A stretch of DNA of 64,000 nt from Paucibacter sp963740455 (GCA_963740455.1 CAVUEF010000006.1:62001-126000); one strand, 5' to 3'; positions 43,735 to 52,064 are shown, counted from the first letter of the stretch. Translations and numbers: made by a program. Notes: generated by a model not told the origin, from the letters alone.

Positions 43735-45401
43735 GTCGGCCCTGCAAAATTCCGTCCGCCCGTCACCACGGCAAGCGACGCGACATTCTGCGGCGGCTGG
43801 CGCGGAGCTTCACCGGCGACGAGGTCTTCAGCCAAGAACGTAGGTGCAGCCCTGAGCCAGCAGTGAAGCTCGTAGGGCCGGGGCTGACCGCAGCACCATT
43901 TGAAGCAGGCACAAAAAAACGGGCCCCAGGCCCAGGCGGGTGATCGCGCGCAGCAGCCAGCGCAGGTTGTAGCCGGCGGCACAGCTGATCGAATGCAACG
44001 CATCACCCAGCGCGCCTTGCAGCCAGCACCGATCCATCCGGTGATCGGACTTCAAGTGCCCGATGGCCGGCTCGACCGCTTGGCGCCGGCGCAGCCAGCC
44101 CTTTTGCTGCGGACTCAGGCTCTTGTACCTGCCTCGGTGAATGATCTGCTTGTCGGGGTTCTCGGCATCCACGCCACGAAACCCCAGATCGACCACGATC
44201 TGCTTGAGCTTGACCGCGTGGTCTTGCAACAGGTTCGTCGCCTGCTCCAGCACCGCGCTCAGGATGTGGCCGTCATACGGATTGCCGGGGAAGGTGCGCG
44301 CACCCAGCATCAGGCCGTGTTTGTGCGAGACCACCACGGCGCTCTTGACGCCGAACTCATAGGGCTTGCGGGCTTTGCCTTTACCGATGCACTCGACCTC
44401 CGGCGCATGCAGCGCGTACAGCTTGTTCTTGTCGTGGCGTTGTTGCGTGCGGATGCGCTCGGCGCGCTCCAACCACATCATCAAGTCGCTCGCCGCCTTG
44501 GCGGTGTCGGGCGCGAAGTCCGGCGCTTTGCTCTTGCGCTGCGCCTCGCGCATCACGATGCCCAGAATCGTGCGCTGACGCTTGAGCACTTTCTTCAGGC
44601 GCCGGAACTGCTTGGCGTGCGCGTAGCCGCCGGCGCGGCGACGCAACTCCTTGCCTTCCTTGGCATAGGTCTGCTTGAGCACGATGCCGGCGCGCTTGGC
44701 GGCGCTGACGACCTTGTGGCGTGCGATCTCCGACAAGCGGCTGTCCACAGGGTGCGCGATGGCCTTCTCCTGGACCGTGGTGTCGACGATCACGCGCTCC
44801 AGATCCCTGGGCTTGACCGCCTTCATGGCCACTGCGGTGTCGATCGTCGCCTTGAGCAGATGCTCCAGCCCTTCTTCGCCGAGGTCGCGCCGAAAGCGTC
44901 CGATCTGCGTGGCGTCGCATGGCAGCCGGTGCTCGTAGTAGTCCATGCCGCTGAAGAACTGCCACAGCACGTTCTCGCTCCAGCGGACCACAAGCTCCTC
45001 GTCGCTGAGGTTGAAGCTGTGCTTCAGATAGAGCAGGCTGGCCATCAGGCGGATCGGCAACTTCGGCCGACCAGCATTGCTGATACCCGCGCCCACCAGC
45101 ACCTGGGTGGGGCCGAACATGTCGTGGCCTTCGAGGGTCTGGCCGGCGCGTTCCTGGCGCTCGAACTTGGCCGCCACCGAGGCTTCGATCTGATCCCACG
45201 GCAGCCGCGTCGCCAGCACCGCCAAGGGATCGTTCAGATTGATCATCGCGTCAATGCGGCTGCGGAAAAAGTCGACCGTCTCCATCCTCGAATCCCCCAG
45301 AAATCAACTCATCAGATAACGCTTTTCGAGGGATTCGGTGTACCGCGTTTACACAAAAAACTGAGCATTCATGCGGGTTGGCGGGGATTTGCAGGGCCGA
45401 C
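43735..45401 (-). mobile_element. complete IS5-type insertion sequence (DUF772 group)
   Basis: 1667 bp. Terminal repeats are GTCGGCCCTGCAAA at the left end and its complement at the right (45388-45401). TA flanks both ends (43733-43734 and 45402-45403). The left TA is shared with the right flank of the IS630 copy. One transposase gene on the minus strand. Confidence 0.82.
43828..45285 (-). CDS. IS5/IS1182-type transposase
   Basis: 485 aa. A DUF772-type N-terminal half (LPIRLMASLLYLKHSFNLSD, YYEHRLPCDATQIGRFRRD) is followed by a DDE nuclease with VIVDTTVQEKAI, QIVVDLGFRGVD and AVEPAIGHLKSDHRMDR. A long inserted helix-rich region (about 220-300) separates the first two acidic residues. Intact; possibly active. 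Family assignment within IS5/IS1182 is not certain. Confidence 0.9.
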   Translation of the reverse strand: METVDFFRSRIDAMINLNDPLAVLATRLPWDQIEASVAAKFERQERAGQTLEGHDMFGPTQVLVGAGISNAGRPKLPIRLMASLLYLKHSFNLSDEELVVRWSENVLWQFFSGMDYYEHRLPCDATQIGRFRRDLGEEGLEHLLKATIDTAVAMKAVKPRDLERVIVDTTVQEKAIAHPVDSRLSEIARHKVVSAAKRAGIVLKQTYAKEGKELRRRAGGYAHAKQFRRLKKVLKRQRTILGIVMREAQRKSKAPDFAPDTAKAASDLMMWLERAERIRTQQRHDKNKLYALHAPEVECIGKGKARKPYEFGVKSAVVVSHKHGLMLGARTFPGNPYDGHILSAVLEQATNLLQDHAVKLKQIVVDLGFRGVDAENPDKQIIHRGRYKSLSPQQKGWLRRRQAVEPAIGHLKSDHRMDRCWLQGALGDALHSISCAAGYNLRWLLRAITRLGLGPVFLCLLQMVLRSAPALRASLLAQGCTYVLG

Positions 45402-45486
45402 TACTTACTTGCCGCGCTCGTCCCCAAGCAGCCACATGCAGCCTCTCAAGAAACACCTCCCAAGTGATTGATTTGTCATGGTGTTT

Positions 45487-46240
45487 TCAAGCGGGCTGAG
45501 CAGCCGGAATGATCTGCATGCCGAGCTTCTTGGCGCGCTCGGTGAGGTTGCGCAGCACACGCTCGCGATAGCGCTCCTCGAAGTAGTCCTGCCCCGCGTC
45601 GGTGTATTCCTCGCCCTTGGTCAGCATCGCGTAGATCAGTCGTGCGAGCTTGTGCGCCGCGGCAGTCACCGCCTTGCCCTTGTCCATGCGCGCGCACAGG
45701 CGCCGGTAATACGCACCCAGCGCCGACTGGCTCGAACGCAGCGCAGCTGCGGCCAATCGCAGTGCCTGGGCGGCTCGGTTGGCGACGCGCTTGGTCTTGC
45801 CGCTCACACCCAAGCCACCGGTGATCTTGGTGCCAGGACATAAGCCAAGCCAGGAGGCGAAGTGCTTGTCGCTGGGGAAGCGACTCATATCGGTGCCGGT
45901 CTCGCTGATGACGACCAACGCGGTGGTGACGTCGATACCGTCGATGCGCGTGAGGTCCACCCCGCACATCTGGAAGAGCTGGCGGCGCAGGTCGAACTTG
46001 GGCGCATTGCGGGCGCGGCCACGCTTCTTGCCCTTGGCGGGGTCGCCGTCATGCGCATGAAGCCGCTGCAACTGGGCGTCGATTTCGGCGTCACATTGAC
46101 CGAGCTGGGTGCCGCAGAAGTCGAAGGCTTCCAGCACTTGCTTGAGGGCGAACAGGTGTTCGGTGCGCCAATTGCCCTGCAAGCTGGCCCCTACAGGAAC
46201 TTCCCACCGCGTCAACACCGTCGCATTGAATTCCCCATCA
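45487..46240 (-). pseudogene. IS110-family transposase, N-terminal half missing
   Basis: The frame keeps the C-terminal Transposase_20 domain: LFQMCGVDLTRIDGIDVTTAL, ASWLGLCPGTKITGGLG, RAAQALRLAAAALRSSQSALG, and the end KLGMQIIPAAQPA. The catalytic DEDD N-terminal domain is absent; recognisable similarity begins around RWEVPVGASLQGNWRTEHLF (near 46220). An unrelated open extension to 46449 is antisense to the next cassette. The truncation also removed the left boundary of the following cassette. Confidence 0.85.
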
Positions 46241-46328
46241 AGACAGGTTTTTGAGTGGATCGCGCGCCGACGATTTGCCCGTTTGTGGCATGCTCCCGCT
46301 TGCGTACCGAAAACGGTCGAGGTGCCCC

Positions 46329-46553
46329 ATGTCGATTTCAGTGGAAGTATTGGAAATTGAGGTTCTAAACCTCCCTCCTGCGGAGCGCTCACGCCTTCTA
46401 GACAGGCTGCTAGCGAGCCTCGATCCTGATCCCGAATGGGAAGAAGCATGGGCTCAAGAGATTGACCGGAGAGAGGCCGCGATAGCAGCGGGAAAGGCCA
46501 CTTGGCTTCCAGGTGAAGAGGTTGTAGCTCGCCTGCGCGCCAAGCTGACGTGA
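46329..46553 (+). CDS. addiction-module antitoxin (unstable-antitoxin family)
   Basis: 74 aa from ATG 46329. Typical of the PF09720-type antitoxins: EVLNLPPAERSRLLDRLLASLD, then DPEWEEAWAQEIDRREAAIA and a C-terminal WLPGEEVVARLRAKL that binds the toxin. Overlaps the toxin start as GTGA (46550). In-frame codons upstream to 46251 look like non-coding sequence. Confidence 0.85.
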   Translation: MSISVEVLEIEVLNLPPAERSRLLDRLLASLDPDPEWEEAWAQEIDRREAAIAAGKATWLPGEEVVARLRAKLT

Positions 46554-47095
46554 ACTATTTCCTCTCCTCCGAAGCAGAGGCAGAGCTTGCGGAGGCAATT
46601 GCCTTCTATACCGTACAAGCCAGCAATTCTGTAGCTATCGCATTTCTGGCTGAGTTAACTCGAGCCGCGCGACTCGTCGCAGCGAACCCCGGTCTTGGAA
46701 CGGGTACCTCCCGCGAGAGAAGGCTTTTCCCGCTGCATCGCTTCCCCTATTCGCTCGTCTATCGGGCCGAAGAAGAGGGAATACGTATCGGTGCTGTCGC
46801 GCACCACAGTCGCCGCCCTGGCTACTGGCGCGCTCGGAAATTGCGAGCCGAGCAGTGTTGGCAGCAGCCACCACAACCCCCAGCCCTTCAATCGAGTGGA
46901 CGTCACCCGGCAAGCCGGGCGCCGCCTCTCATCTCAAACGTTCGGCCTCACAGAAGACGCACGTTGACCGCTATGCGCTTTAGGCGTACAGTCGCAACAT
47001 GCTCACCGTCGTCGAAAGCCCCATCTTCCAGAGGCTGTGGCCGCGGTACTGGGACGAAGATGAGCGCGCCGAGTTCGCGTCCTTCATTGCACTGA
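46550..47095 (+). CDS. RelE/ParE-family toxin with read-through tail
   Basis: The toxin domain is residues about 1-98: MNYFLSSEAEAELAEAIAFY, then LFPLHRFPYSLVYRAEEEGI and AVAHHSRRPGYWRARK, the usual ParE end. The frame has lost a stop there and runs on through the attC site and into the following gene's 5' region, giving 181 aa with a Pro/Arg-rich tail that has no family match. The functional end is probably near 46845-46860, so the true product may be a degenerate or extended toxin. GTG 46550 is the start. Confidence 0.75.
   Translation: MNYFLSSEAEAELAEAIAFYTVQASNSVAIAFLAELTRAARLVAANPGLGTGTSRERRLFPLHRFPYSLVYRAEEEGIRIGAVAHHSRRPGYWRARKLRAEQCWQQPPQPPALQSSGRHPASRAPPLISNVRPHRRRTLTAMRFRRTVATCSPSSKAPSSRGCGRGTGTKMSAPSSRPSLH
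46878..46946 (+). repeat. attC site 5
   Basis: About 69 bp ending in GTTCGGC (46940-46946), with inner GTCACCCGGC / GCCGGGCG-like pairing and the ATCTCAAAC end seen in site 4. The R'' box appears altered (CCCAGCC instead of a CCCAAC form). Confidence 0.65.
46964..46992 (+). promoter_or_regulatory. promoter of the HigBA-like cassette
   Basis: TTGACC (46964-46969) and TACAGT (46987-46992) are 17 bp apart. The expected transcription start falls at about 46999, the A of the toxin ATG. Confidence 0.6.
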
Positions 47096-47310
47096 ACCCA
47101 GAAGCCGGCTCCGTAATTCGTGGCTCTGGTGGCGTACGCAAAGTGCGCTGGGTACGAGAAGGAATGGGCAAGTCCGGCGGCGTCAGGATCGTCTACCTCG
47201 CTCGAAACGAAGTTGGCGAGATCTATCTGCTCACTCTGTATGCCAAGTCCGAGTCAGAGAACATCGCCCTCAGCACACTCAAGGAGATTCGTCGTGCCCT
47301 CGAAGTCTAA
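46999..47310 (+). CDS. HigB/RelE-type toxin
   Basis: 103 aa. VVESPIFQRLWPRYWDEDERAEF begins it; the core is VRKVRWVREGMGKSGGVRIVYLA and IYLLTLYAKSESENI, the HigB2/RelE pattern of an mRNA interferase. It is the first gene of its cassette. No Shine-Dalgarno sequence precedes it. It overlaps the antitoxin start by 17 bp. Confidence 0.85.
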   Translation: MLTVVESPIFQRLWPRYWDEDERAEFASFIALNPEAGSVIRGSGGVRKVRWVREGMGKSGGVRIVYLARNEVGEIYLLTLYAKSESENIALSTLKEIRRALEV

Positions 47311-47614
47311 GAAGCTCAATCCCACCGAGATCGCTGCGTTTGAAGCGAGGCGAGACATTGGCGCGGAGATCCTGCAGTCCATCAAGGACATGAAGGCGGG
47401 CAAAGGCAAGGTTGTGGCGTCGTCGGCCACAGAAGCGCGAGAAGCCACGGGCCTGTCTCAGTCTCAGTTCGCCAACTTGCTGGGTGTCTCTGTCCGCACG
47501 CTCCAAGGCTGGGAGCAAGGACGAAAGCAGCCAAGCGGTGCAGCACGCACGCTCCTTGCAATAGCTCGCACCAATCCGAAGGCGGTTCTGGCGGTCTCGG
47601 TGTCGGCACAGTGA
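47294..47614 (+). CDS. HigA/XRE-type antitoxin
   Basis: 106 aa from GTG 47294, preceded by AAGGAG at 47281-47286 within the toxin gene. The C-terminal part is an HTH_XRE domain (TGLSQSQFANLLGVSVRTLQGWEQG) followed by RTLLAIARTNPKAVL. The N-terminal part (NPTEIAAFEARRDIGAEILQSI) should wrap the toxin. The pairing and order match HigBA modules. Confidence 0.88.
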   Translation: MPSKSKKLNPTEIAAFEARRDIGAEILQSIKDMKAGKGKVVASSATEAREATGLSQSQFANLLGVSVRTLQGWEQGRKQPSGAARTLLAIARTNPKAVLAVSVSAQ

Positions 47615-47615
47615 G

Positions 47616-47686
47616 GCCGAACCCCTCAAGCTGAGCGCCAACGGCGCGCCACGCCGTTGGCGCCCGCTTAGCTCGAACGGTTGGAG
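47616..47686 (+). repeat. attC site 6
   Basis: 71 bp from GCCGAAC to GTTGGAG, with a strong inner stem GAGCGCCAACGGCG / CGCCGTTGGCGC. Its R'' box is the complement of GTTCGGC, the left end of its cassette. Confidence 0.75.
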
Positions 47687-47760
47687 CGCGCACCAACACC
47701 CCATGCGTGCATCCACGCTTTTTGCATCTACGATCTGGTTGACCGATCCGTAGCGTGCAT

Positions 47761-48043
47761 ATGCAGTTTGCCTATGATCACGTGAGACGAACCGAAGCGG
47801 CGCGAGAACATCAGGAAGCACAAGATTGATCTTGCTGACCTGGAACCCGTCTTCGACAACCCGATGGTCTCAGTGGAAGTTGCTCGCGAAAGCTATGGTG
47901 AGCTCCGGGTACAAAGCCTAGGCATGTGGCAAGGCAGAGTCGTCTTCTTGGTGTGGACTCCGCGCGGTGACGACACCGCGCATCTGATTACCTGTCGTTA
48001 TGCCGATCGCAAAGAAACCGATGACTTCTTCAGCGCGCTTTAG
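47761..48043 (+). pseudogene. brnT: BrnT-type toxin with frameshift
   Basis: Starts MQFAYDHVRRTEAAREH in one frame from ATG 47761. From about 47807 the family match moves by one base: RKHKIDLADLEPVFDNP, ESYGELRVQSLGMWQGRVVF, then WTPRGDDTAHLITCRYADRKE, ending at 48043. One inserted base (or two lost) between 47785 and 47807 would break the toxin. It overlaps brnA by 44 bp. Confidence 0.7.
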
Positions 48044-48353
48044 TTCTGCCGAGATCGCTGCCGCGAAGTCGGCGGCACCTGTGCGCACTTCCCGCAAGGA
48101 AAAGATCGACTGGAGTGAAGGCACAGTAACGCCCGGTGGCGGCGTGGCGGACACCCTGGCCAATCTGCCTAGAACGCGGGGCCCTAACAAGAAACCCGCC
48201 AAGGAACAGGTCGCCATACGCCTGGACCAAGAGGTTGTAGGTGCCCTGCGTGCCAGCGGCCCAGGGTGGCAAACACGCGTCAATGCCGCACTCAAATACT
48301 GGCTGGCCACACAGCCCGTCAAGCGCAAGTCGCGCCGCCAAAGTGCGGTCTGA
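48000..48353 (+). CDS. brnA: BrnA-type antitoxin
   Basis: 117 aa from ATG 48000. The C-terminal ribbon-helix-helix-like domain (AKEQVAIRLDQEVVGAL, then GPGWQTRVNAALKYWL) is the BrnA signature. The N-terminal part is basic and toxin-facing. It follows the damaged brnT frame. It may persist as a solo repressor, or the toxin frameshift could be a sequencing artefact. Confidence 0.85.
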   Translation: MPIAKKPMTSSARFSSAEIAAAKSAAPVRTSRKEKIDWSEGTVTPGGGVADTLANLPRTRGPNKKPAKEQVAIRLDQEVVGALRASGPGWQTRVNAALKYWLATQPVKRKSRRQSAV

Positions 48354-48365
48354 CCGACCGCATGG

Positions 48366-48653
48366 TGCAGCACGGTCCAGATCTGGGCAGGGCACGCCGA
48401 AAGACTTGAAGCCCAGCTGACGTTTCTCGTGACGACCGTCAAGCCGTGGATCTTGGCTGTCGCTGCAATCATGGCGTCCTCACCTTGCGGGAGCCGGTAC
48501 GCGCCTGCGAGCACTGCCACGACTTGGAAGAACCAGCTCGCAGGGCCCTTGGTCCGAGAGAAGGAGTTGCTTGAACGAGGGTCGAGCCGCAGCCTTCAGC
48601 CGCCGCCACTCATCTACGGGTACAAGTACCGCCGCCTCAGGCTTTGCGGCAAT
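48366..48653 (-). pseudogene. remnants of a Phd-VapC toxin-antitoxin pair
   Basis: On the minus strand one frame gives KPEAAVLVPVDEWRRLKAAARPS and SRGSARRR, the C-terminal half of a Phd/YefM antitoxin. An overlapping frame gives YRLPQGEDAMIAATAKIHGL, VVTRNV, and in a third frame FKSFGVPCPDLD, the end of a PIN-domain VapC. Both are truncated and frame-broken. It marks the edge between integron and core-type genes. Confidence 0.55.
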
Positions 48654-49293
48654 GCTGGCGCAGAAACTGCCCGGCGACAAAGATGTCTTTCTCGATGGCG
48701 CGGCGCGCTGCGGCGCTGTCACGGCGCTCGATCGCATGCATCAGGTCCAGATGCGCGTGGTTCAGCACCGCCAGCGCTTCGGGCGTGTCGAACAGGCGGT
48801 TCGAGATCGGACCGGCTTTCAGCCAAAGTGTGTCTATCAGGCTGAACAGCAGCGGCGAACCTGCCGCCTTGTAAAGCAGCACGTGGAAGTCTTCGTTGAT
48901 GGCCAAGTAGTTGGTGGCGTCGCCGCCAGCCAGCGCCTTGTCCATGCGCTTGCACTGGCTGCGCATGGCGGCGATCTGCTTGGGCTCGAGCCGCAGACTG
49001 CCGCGTTCGGCGGCTTCGCCTTCGAGCAGCATGCGCATCTGCAGCAGGTCGTCGAATTCTGGCGCCGACAGCAGTGGCACGGCGACGCCGGCGTTGGGTA
49101 CGTTGATGAGCGCGCCCTCGGCGGCGAGGCGCTGCAGCGCGGCGCGCACCGGCATCTGGCCCACGCCCATGGCGGCGGCGACGGTGCGGATCTTGAGCCG
49201 CTCGCCAGGCAGGAAGCGGCCGACGGTGACCCATTGGCGCAGCGTGGCGTAGATGCTGTCCTGCTGGGTGCCGGTCGGCGCGGGCTTGCTCAT
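48637..49293 (-). CDS. GntR-family transcriptional regulator (FCD type)
   Basis: 218 aa from ATG 49293; the frame further upstream is inside the aminotransferase gene. N-terminal winged helix (SIYATLRQWVTVGRFLPGERLKI, VAAAMGVGQMPVRAALQRLAAEG) and C-terminal FCD domain with DDLLQMRMLLEGEAA, NEDFHVLLYKAAGS, and LMHAIERRDSAAARRAIEKD, metal-site type His residues. It overlaps the aminotransferase by 4 bp and likely controls this operon. Confidence 0.9.
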   Translation of the reverse strand: MSKPAPTGTQQDSIYATLRQWVTVGRFLPGERLKIRTVAAAMGVGQMPVRAALQRLAAEGALINVPNAGVAVPLLSAPEFDDLLQMRMLLEGEAAERGSLRLEPKQIAAMRSQCKRMDKALAGGDATNYLAINEDFHVLLYKAAGSPLLFSLIDTLWLKAGPISNRLFDTPEALAVLNHAHLDLMHAIERRDSAAARRAIEKDIFVAGQFLRQHCRKA

Positions 49294-50675
49294 GGCGGGG
49301 GCGCGCACAGCTCGGCCAGGGCGGCGTCGAAGGCATCGAGCAGCAACTGCACATCGGCCTGGCTGGTGTCGGGGCAGACCAGCATCATGTTGTGGAAGGG
49401 CGTGATCAGCACGCCGCGGTTCAGCAGATACAGGTGGATCGCATGCTCGAGCGCAGCGTCCATCGCCGCGCCGGCTTGCGCGCCGTTGCCCGGCGGCGTG
49501 GCGCAGAACTGGAACTCGGTGCGCGCGCCGACCTGGCTCACGCACCAGGGCAGACCATGCCTGGCAATCGTTGCGCGCAAGCCGTCGGCGAGCACCTCGG
49601 TCAAACGATGCATGGGCGCATAGGTCTGCGGCGTCATCAATCTCTCAAGCGTGGCGCGCATCGCCGCCATCGCCAGCAGATTGGCGCTGAGCGTGGTGCC
49701 CACGCCCGAGTGGCCGGGCGGCGCGTCGCGCTTGGCGGCCTCGACACGCGCGGCCAGCTCGGCGCTGAAGCCGTAGGCCGCGCAAGGCATGCCGCCGCCC
49801 AGCGGCTTGCCCAGCACCAGCGCGTCGGGCGTCAAGCCATGCGCGCGCGCGTAGCCGCCGGGGCCGCTGCTGATGGTGTGCGTCTCGTCCATCACGAGCA
49901 GGCTGCCGTGCGCATGGATCAGTTCGATGGCGCGCGCCCAGAAGCCGGGCTGCGGCAACACCATGCCGATATTCGTCATCACCGGCTCGGCCAGCACGCA
50001 GGCCACGTCGCCGGGGGCCAGCGCGGCTTCGAGCGCGGCCAGGTCGTTGAACTCGATGACGCGCGTGGTCTGCGTCAGATCGTGCACCTGGCCCAGCAGG
50101 CTGCTGCGCTGCACCGGCTGGCCATCGTGCAGATCGACGAACACATCGTCGACCGTGCCGTGATAACAGCCGTTGAAGACGAGCAGCACGCGGCGACCGG
50201 TGGCGGCGCGCAGCCAGCGCAGCACAAAGCGGTTGGCGTCGCTGGCGCTCAACGCGAACTGCCACATCGGCAGACCGAAACGAGCGGCCAGCAATGCGCC
50301 GACCGCCACCGCGTCCTCGCCAGACAGCATGGTCGTGCAGCCGCGCAAGGTCTGCGCGCGCAAGGCGGCCATCACCGCAGGCGGCGCATGGCCGAACATC
50401 GCGCCGGTGTCGCCCAGGCAGAAGTCGATCAGCTGATGGCCGTCGACATCGGTCAGATGCGCGCCTTGGGCGTGATCCACCTGCAAGGCAAACGGCGTGG
50501 CCCAATCGTTCATCCAGTGCAGGGGCACGCCGAACAACAGGTGCTGCCCGGCGCGCCCGGCCAGGGCTTTGGAGTTGGGGTTACGCAGCGCATAAGCGAC
50601 GCGCTCGCGTGCGGCGAGCGCTGCGACGCGCTGCGGGCTGACGCCAGTGGCGTGCATGGGGGTGCCAGTCGTCAT
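49290..50675 (-). CDS. class III PLP-dependent aminotransferase
   Basis: 461 aa. Motifs: HLTDVDGHQLIDFCLGDTGAMFGH, LSASDANRFVLRWLRAATGR, LVMDETHTISSGPGGYA and the PLP Lys in ALVLGKPLGGGMPCA. The PLP phosphate segment and domain order are those of glutamate-1-semialdehyde/omega-aminotransferase relatives. It lies between the glutamine-synthetase-like and GntR genes, a setting used for polyamine or amine catabolism (compare SpuC with gamma-glutamylpolyamine synthetases). Substrate not proven. Confidence 0.85.
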   Translation of the reverse strand: MTTGTPMHATGVSPQRVAALAARERVAYALRNPNSKALAGRAGQHLLFGVPLHWMNDWATPFALQVDHAQGAHLTDVDGHQLIDFCLGDTGAMFGHAPPAVMAALRAQTLRGCTTMLSGEDAVAVGALLAARFGLPMWQFALSASDANRFVLRWLRAATGRRVLLVFNGCYHGTVDDVFVDLHDGQPVQRSSLLGQVHDLTQTTRVIEFNDLAALEAALAPGDVACVLAEPVMTNIGMVLPQPGFWARAIELIHAHGSLLVMDETHTISSGPGGYARAHGLTPDALVLGKPLGGGMPCAAYGFSAELAARVEAAKRDAPPGHSGVGTTLSANLLAMAAMRATLERLMTPQTYAPMHRLTEVLADGLRATIARHGLPWCVSQVGARTEFQFCATPPGNGAQAGAAMDAALEHAIHLYLLNRGVLITPFHNMMLVCPDTSQADVQLLLDAFDAALAELCAPPP

Positions 50676-50678
50676 GTC

Positions 50679-52016
50679 CTACACCAGCAGCAGCAGATGT
50701 TCGCGCTCCCATGAGCTGATGACGCGGTTGTAGGTCGCGTATTCGAGTTCCTTCACCGCGCAGAAGGCATCGACAAAGGCGGGGCCGAGCAGCTCGCGCA
50801 TCGGCTCGCAGCCGCGCATGGCTTCGATCGCATCTTCCAGATGGTGCGGCAGTTCATGGTTGATGCTTGAGGCGCTGTCGGTGGTCGGCGCCGAGGCCGG
50901 CAACTGGTCGACCATGCCGAGATAGCCGCTGGCCAGCGTGGCGGCCATCGCCAGATAGGGGTTCACGTCGACGCCGGGCACGCGGTTCTCGACGCGACGC
51001 GACTCGGGCGCCGACTTGGGGATGCGGATGCCGCAAGTGCGGTTGTCCAGGCCCCAGCGCACATTGATGGGCGCCGACATGAACGGCGACAGGCGCCGGT
51101 ACGAATTGACATAGGGCGCGAACATCGGCATCAGCTTCGGTATATAGGCCTGCAGCCCGGCGATGTAGTTCAGGAACTGCGGACTTGCGCTGCCGTCGGC
51201 CTGGCTGAAGATGTTGCGGCCTGTGTTCGCGTCGACAATGCTCTGATGGATGTGCATGGCGCTGCCGGGTTCGAGCTCCATCGGCTTGGCCATGAAGGTG
51301 GCAAAGATGCCGTGGCGCAAGGCGGTCTCGCGCACCGTGCGCTTGAACAGGAACACGCGATCGGCCAAGTCCATCGGCGCGCCATGCGAGAAGTTGATTT
51401 CCATCTGGCCCGCGCCGGCTTCGTGAATCAGCGACTCGACACCGAGCTTGTGCTGTTCGCAAAAAGTCGAGAGCTCCATGAAGAAGGGGTCGAAGTCGTT
51501 CACCGCGTCGATCGAGTAGCTCTGGCGGCCCGCCTCGGCCTTGCCGGTGCGGCCCAGCGGAGGCTGCAGAGGCTCATGCGGATTTTGCTGGCGCGCCACC
51601 AGATAGAACTCCATCTCGGGCGCCACCACCGGCTGCCAGCCGCGCGCTTCAAAGAGCTTGAGCACGCGGCGCAGCACGCCACGCGGCGAGATCTGCACCG
51701 GCGTGCCGTCCCATTCCTGGCAGTCGTGAATCACCACCGCCACCGGCTCGGCGGCCCACGGCACGATGCGCACGGTGTTGGCGTCGGGCACGCACACCAT
51801 GTCGGGATCGGTGTCGCCGACAAAGGGGCCGTTGTCGGGCTGCTGGCCGTTCACGGTGTTGAGCAACACGCTCTTGGGCAAGCGCATCTCGCCCGAAGCG
51901 AGGAACAGGTCGCGCGGCAAAATCTTGCCCCGCGCGATGCCGGTCATGTCAGGAATGACGCATTCGACTTCATGGATGCGGTGTGTCTTGAGAAATTCTT
52001 CGAGCGACGGTTGCAT
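50679..52016 (-). CDS. glutamine-synthetase-family gamma-glutamyl-amine ligase (PuuA-like)
   Basis: 445 aa from ATG 52016 (MQPSLEEFLKTH); the frame to 52073 is longer but lacks support. GS core motifs: CVIPDMTGIARGKILP, VVAPEMEFYLV, HEAGAGQMEINF, MHIHQSI, NRTCGIRIP and ENRVPGVDVNPYLAMAA. It lacks the adenylylation-site features of GlnA and resembles PuuA/GlnA3-type enzymes that glutamylate amines for catabolism. It is first in an operon with the aminotransferase and GntR regulator. Stop to next start spacing is 3 bp. Confidence 0.88.
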   Translation of the reverse strand: MQPSLEEFLKTHRIHEVECVIPDMTGIARGKILPRDLFLASGEMRLPKSVLLNTVNGQQPDNGPFVGDTDPDMVCVPDANTVRIVPWAAEPVAVVIHDCQEWDGTPVQISPRGVLRRVLKLFEARGWQPVVAPEMEFYLVARQQNPHEPLQPPLGRTGKAEAGRQSYSIDAVNDFDPFFMELSTFCEQHKLGVESLIHEAGAGQMEINFSHGAPMDLADRVFLFKRTVRETALRHGIFATFMAKPMELEPGSAMHIHQSIVDANTGRNIFSQADGSASPQFLNYIAGLQAYIPKLMPMFAPYVNSYRRLSPFMSAPINVRWGLDNRTCGIRIPKSAPESRRVENRVPGVDVNPYLAMAATLASGYLGMVDQLPASAPTTDSASSINHELPHHLEDAIEAMRGCEPMRELLGPAFVDAFCAVKELEYATYNRVISSWEREHLLLLV

Positions 52017-52064
52017 GGCGAGAAGGCGAGCTGGGATGGCGAAATCATACGCGCATTGAATGGA

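Larger units (their letters stand above)
39259..48353. mobile_element. decayed chromosomal integron with cassette array and insertion sequences
   Basis: A truncated IntI integrase gene (minus) is followed on its 5' side by attC sites and small plus-strand cassette genes, the layout of a chromosomal integron. Six attC sites were located. The left boundary of each cassette matches the R'' box of its own attC. IS630, IS5-type and IS110 sequences interrupt the array at 42620-46240. Confidence 0.8.
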
